DNA from: Woeseiaceae bacterium
GTDB lineage: Bacteria > Pseudomonadota > Gammaproteobacteria > Steroidobacterales > Woeseiaceae
Direction of reading: 5' to 3'
DNA length: 8,679 nt
Assembly (NCBI GenBank): GCA_013138675.1
Contig: WTCH01000098.1
Span: 1 to 8,679, forward strand
Positions 6,186-8,679 of this stretch are shown here, in pieces (the first letter of the stretch is position 1; every line of letters starts with the position of its first letter). The position numbers and the translations under genes are program-made. Below the pieces are notes generated by a model, which was not told the origin of the DNA, made no database searches, and was given only the letters and a program-made list of their open reading frames with translations.

Positions 6186-7454
6186 ATGAGTTATTTTTCC
6201 GATGCCAGAGACGTCATCGCCGGTGGCGTGAACTCACCTGTTCGAGCGTTTGCCGGCGTAGGCGGCGAACCGATTTTCTTCAAAAAGGCCTCAGGTGCCT
6301 GGATTGAGAGCGAGGACGGCGAACGCTATATCGACTATGTCGGCTCATGGGGGCCAATGATCCTGGGCCACGCGCATCCGGCTGTGCTCGACGCCGTCAT
6401 CGAAACAGCGAAGAACGGGCTCAGTTTCGGCGCGCCCTCTGTTCTGGAAACACGTATTGCCGAAAAAATTCGCGACATGGTGCCGTCGATGGAGCGCTTG
6501 CGCATGGTCAGTTCAGGTACCGAAGCCACGATGAGTGCGATTCGCCTTGCGCGTGGTCATACGGGGCGTGACAAGATCATCAAGTTTGAAGGTTGTTATC
6601 ACGGCCATTCCGACTCGCTCCTCATCAAAGCAGGCTCTGGTGCACTGACACTGGGCGTACCGAGCTCACCAGGTGTCCCTGCGGGGCTCGCCGAACACAC
6701 GATCACGCTGCAATACAATGATCCGGATTCCGTTCGTGCTGCATTTGCTGAAGTTGGCGAAGACATAGCCTGCGTCATCGTCGAACCCATAGCAGGCAAC
6801 ATGAATATGGTTCGGCCCGAACCGGGATTTCTTGAAACACTGCGCGAGCAATGCACTGCAGCTGGCGCCGTATTGATTCTCGACGAGGTCATGACCGGAT
6901 TCCGCGTGGCCAAGGGTGGTGCACAGTCACTGTTCGGCATCGAGCCCGACCTGACGACGCTCGGCAAGATCGTTGGTGGCGGCATGCCCGCCGCGGCATT
7001 CGGTGGCCGCGCCGACATCATGGCCAGCATTTCGCCCGACGGGCCCGTCTACCAGGCTGGCACTCTTTCGGGCAACCCGGTTGCTATGGCAGCCGGCCTT
7101 GCCACGCTCGAACTGATTGACGAGCCGGGTTTTTATGAAGCGTTGGCGGAGCGCACGACGCAGCTCGTCGAGGGTGTCGCCCAGGCAGCAAGCGAGACCG
7201 GGGTGCCACTTGCAACCGAGCACGCCGGTGGCATGTTCGGCTTCATATTCACAGAGGGTGGCCCGGTAAGCTCTTTCGCACAGGTCGCCGCCGCAGACGT
7301 CGAACGATTCAAATCATTTTTCCACGGCATGCTCGCCGAAGGCGTGTATCTGGCGCCGTCAGCGTTCGAGGCGGGCTTCGTGTCGGCTGCGCACGGTGAC
7401 GCCGAGATCGAACAAACGATCTCAGCGGCCCGTAAGGTCATGGCGTCGCTCTAG
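6186..7454 (+). CDS. hemL: Glutamate-1-semialdehyde 2,1-aminomutase
   Basis: Pyridoxal-phosphate enzyme that rearranges glutamate 1-semialdehyde to 5-aminolevulinate, the tetrapyrrole (haem) precursor in the C5 pathway. The 422 residues compare with 426 in E. coli. Visible: GGVNSPVRAF (13-22), YVGSWGPMILGH (51-62), the cofactor phosphate segment SSGTEATMSAIRLAR (109-123), YHGHSDSLL (138-146), LDEVMTGFR (232-240, Asp contacting the PLP ring), the Schiff-base lysine Lys261 in TTLGKIVGGGMP, and AGTLSGNP (291-298). AGTLSGNP and YVGSWGP mark HemL rather than other class III aminotransferases. Translation starting at the ATG at 6186 makes a slightly short N-terminus; a TTG at 6159 would add 9 residues and overlap cpdA by 16 bases. 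Last gene of the metK transcript by spacing. Its TAG shares a CTAG with the stop of the convergent receptor gene, leaving no room for an intergenic terminator. Confidence 0.96.
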   Translation: MSYFSDARDVIAGGVNSPVRAFAGVGGEPIFFKKASGAWIESEDGERYIDYVGSWGPMILGHAHPAVLDAVIETAKNGLSFGAPSVLETRIAEKIRDMVPSMERLRMVSSGTEATMSAIRLARGHTGRDKIIKFEGCYHGHSDSLLIKAGSGALTLGVPSSPGVPAGLAEHTITLQYNDPDSVRAAFAEVGEDIACVIVEPIAGNMNMVRPEPGFLETLREQCTAAGAVLILDEVMTGFRVAKGGAQSLFGIEPDLTTLGKIVGGGMPAAAFGGRADIMASISPDGPVYQAGTLSGNPVAMAAGLATLELIDEPGFYEALAERTTQLVEGVAQAASETGVPLATEHAGGMFGFIFTEGGPVSSFAQVAAADVERFKSFFHGMLAEGVYLAPSAFEAGFVSAAHGDAEIEQTISAARKVMASL

Positions 7455-8679
7455 AAGCTGTAGATCAGCCCTGCACTCAGTGTTCGTTCGACGCCGAACA
7501 GGCGCTCACCGACAGGAATGTCCGAACCCGCTGCACGATTGATACCGGTGACGTGATTTTGATACGTCTCATCCAGCAGGTTATCCACACGAGCCTCGAC
7601 ACGCAGTGACGCGAGCGGCTGCCACGTAAAGCCGAGATTGAGCAGCCAGTATCCCGACGTTCCCGTCTCGTCATTGGTCATTGAGACACGGTTCTGATCC
7701 GCGAAACCAACAACTTCAGACTTCAGTGACCACGACTCAGCGCTGTAGGTCAGGCCGACGCTGCCGTTGAGTGGCGATAGTCGGTATAGATCGTCATTGA
7801 CGTCCCGGCGCTGCCCGCGGGCAAGACTGACGATTCCATCCAGCAGCAGGCTGTTTGACAGTGCGTAGCTCCACGCCGCATCAAGTCCCCAGATTTCCGC
7901 ATCGACATTTTCGAACTGTAGCGGTTCACTACCGCTCATCATCATCGCAACCCTATTTGCGATCATGTTGGTCGATGGAACGCCCTGGATATAGTCATCG
8001 ACCTTCCTGTAGAACACCTGTGGCGAAATCGCGAACTCCCCAACCTGCGCGCTCACGCCAATAACGATTTCGTTCGAGCGTTCTTCCCTGAGATCGAGGT
8101 TGCCGATATACGTCCTGCCGTCTGCGAGCCCACCGGTCGCCTGCATCGGCAACCACAGATAGAGTTCCTGGTACGACGGTGCACGGCTCTTGCTACCGAC
8201 TTCGACATTCCATTCAGTCGACGCTGACATTGGCCGGCGGTACTTGATGACCGCGTCGAGCATGTTCCAGTTGATGTCACGATTAGCTGTGTTAAACGCA
8301 GTCGCGAGTTGCCCAACCAGGTTCGCCATCATTCCCATCATGCCGGTTGCGGCGACATCGCCAGCATCGGTGCTGACACGGTTGTAGCGCAGGCCGAGCT
8401 CCAGTTCACCATTTGCAACATTAATTTGTGACTCGGCAAATGCGCCCAGCAAATCACGCTCGACATCGATGAAATTGTCGACACGAAACATCGCATTGTT
8501 TGGGTTCGTAATGGCAGACTCATGACTCGCATCGATTCCGTCAACGCCGAACACAAGTGTGGATTCACCCTTCTCGAGAGTACCGGCGAGATAAAACTGG
8601 GAACCGGATCCGGTTGCGTTGTTGAGTCGGTGCATCATCGCCGCTGGAGCCTCGCGCAGCGAGAAGTTATCCATCGCAT
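7451..8679 (-). CDS. TonB-dependent outer-membrane receptor, C-terminal barrel part (5' end off window); possible copper (OprC-like) type
   Basis: Outer-membrane beta-barrel that takes up a metal or metal complex using TonB energy. Only the last 408 codons are here; the signal peptide, TonB box, plug and first barrel strands lie beyond the right edge. Numbering from the Met at 8674, a barrel is shown by alternating strands, RAPSYQELYLWLP (164-176), FYRKVDDYIQG (221-231), DNLLDETYQNHV (364-375) and the terminal IYSF (404-407), whose last-residue Phe is the usual outer-membrane assembly signal. Methionines are clustered: MM (13-14), GMMGMM (111-116) and MMM (244-246), 16 in 407 residues, which suggests copper-binding loops as in the OprC/NosA group. 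The substrate remains inference; a generic siderophore receptor is the alternative. The gene is convergent with hemL, with a 4-bp overlap at the stops. Confidence 0.85.
   Translation of the reverse strand, partial: AMDNFSLREAPAAMMHRLNNATGSGSQFYLAGTLEKGESTLVFGVDGIDASHESAITNPNNAMFRVDNFIDVERDLLGAFAESQINVANGELELGLRYNRVSTDAGDVAATGMMGMMANLVGQLATAFNTANRDINWNMLDAVIKYRRPMSASTEWNVEVGSKSRAPSYQELYLWLPMQATGGLADGRTYIGNLDLREERSNEIVIGVSAQVGEFAISPQVFYRKVDDYIQGVPSTNMIANRVAMMMSGSEPLQFENVDAEIWGLDAAWSYALSNSLLLDGIVSLARGQRRDVNDDLYRLSPLNGSVGLTYSAESWSLKSEVVGFADQNRVSMTNDETGTSGYWLLNLGFTWQPLASLRVEARVDNLLDETYQNHVTGINRAAGSDIPVGERLFGVERTLSAGLIYSF

Overview
The window looks like core chromosome of a gammaproteobacterium with moderately high GC. 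The support is protein character: a bacterial-type NAD-dependent Gap, a proteobacterial class A transketolase, MetK, HemL, a CpdA/Icc-type phosphodiesterase and an outer-membrane TonB-dependent receptor, which implies a Gram-negative envelope. The receptor style resembles those of marine gammaproteobacteria, but I cannot name a genus from sequence alone. Coding density is very high. The only intergenic space above 100 bases is the 121 bp between tkt and metK. No RNA genes, insertion sequences, CRISPR arrays or prophage parts are visible.

Layout. On the minus strand, tkt (743-2764) is followed 14 bases later by gap (1-728, cut by the left edge), forming a central-carbon operon that probably continues with pgk. 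On the plus strand, transcribed divergently from tkt, lie metK (2886-4046), ahcY (4072-5385), a cpdA-like phosphodiesterase (5428-6174) and hemL (6186-7454), with gaps of 25, 42 and 11 bases. This spacing suggests one transcript. On the minus strand at the right, a TonB-dependent receptor (7451-8679, N-terminus off the window) runs head-on into hemL. The two stop codons share a CTAG, so the genes overlap by 4 bp.

How the genes work together. MetK makes S-adenosylmethionine, and AhcY clears the S-adenosylhomocysteine left by methyl transfer, so the pair is two steps of the activated methyl cycle. The phosphodiesterase is predicted to hydrolyse 3',5'-cAMP. HemL makes 5-aminolevulinate, the committed precursor of haem. 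Tkt and Gap serve the pentose phosphate pathway and glycolysis/gluconeogenesis. The short tkt/metK region appears to hold two facing, overlapping promoter candidates with a 5+3+5 dyad between them.

I found no convincing undescribed system. The points most worth a second look are: the methionine-clustered receptor that may be of the copper (OprC-like) type, with a possible HxM motif falling exactly on the window edge; the overlapping tkt/metK promoter arrangement; the cpdA gene, which starts at TTG without a clear ribosome binding site and lies in the same open frame just after the ahcY TGA; and the CTAG-shared convergent stops.
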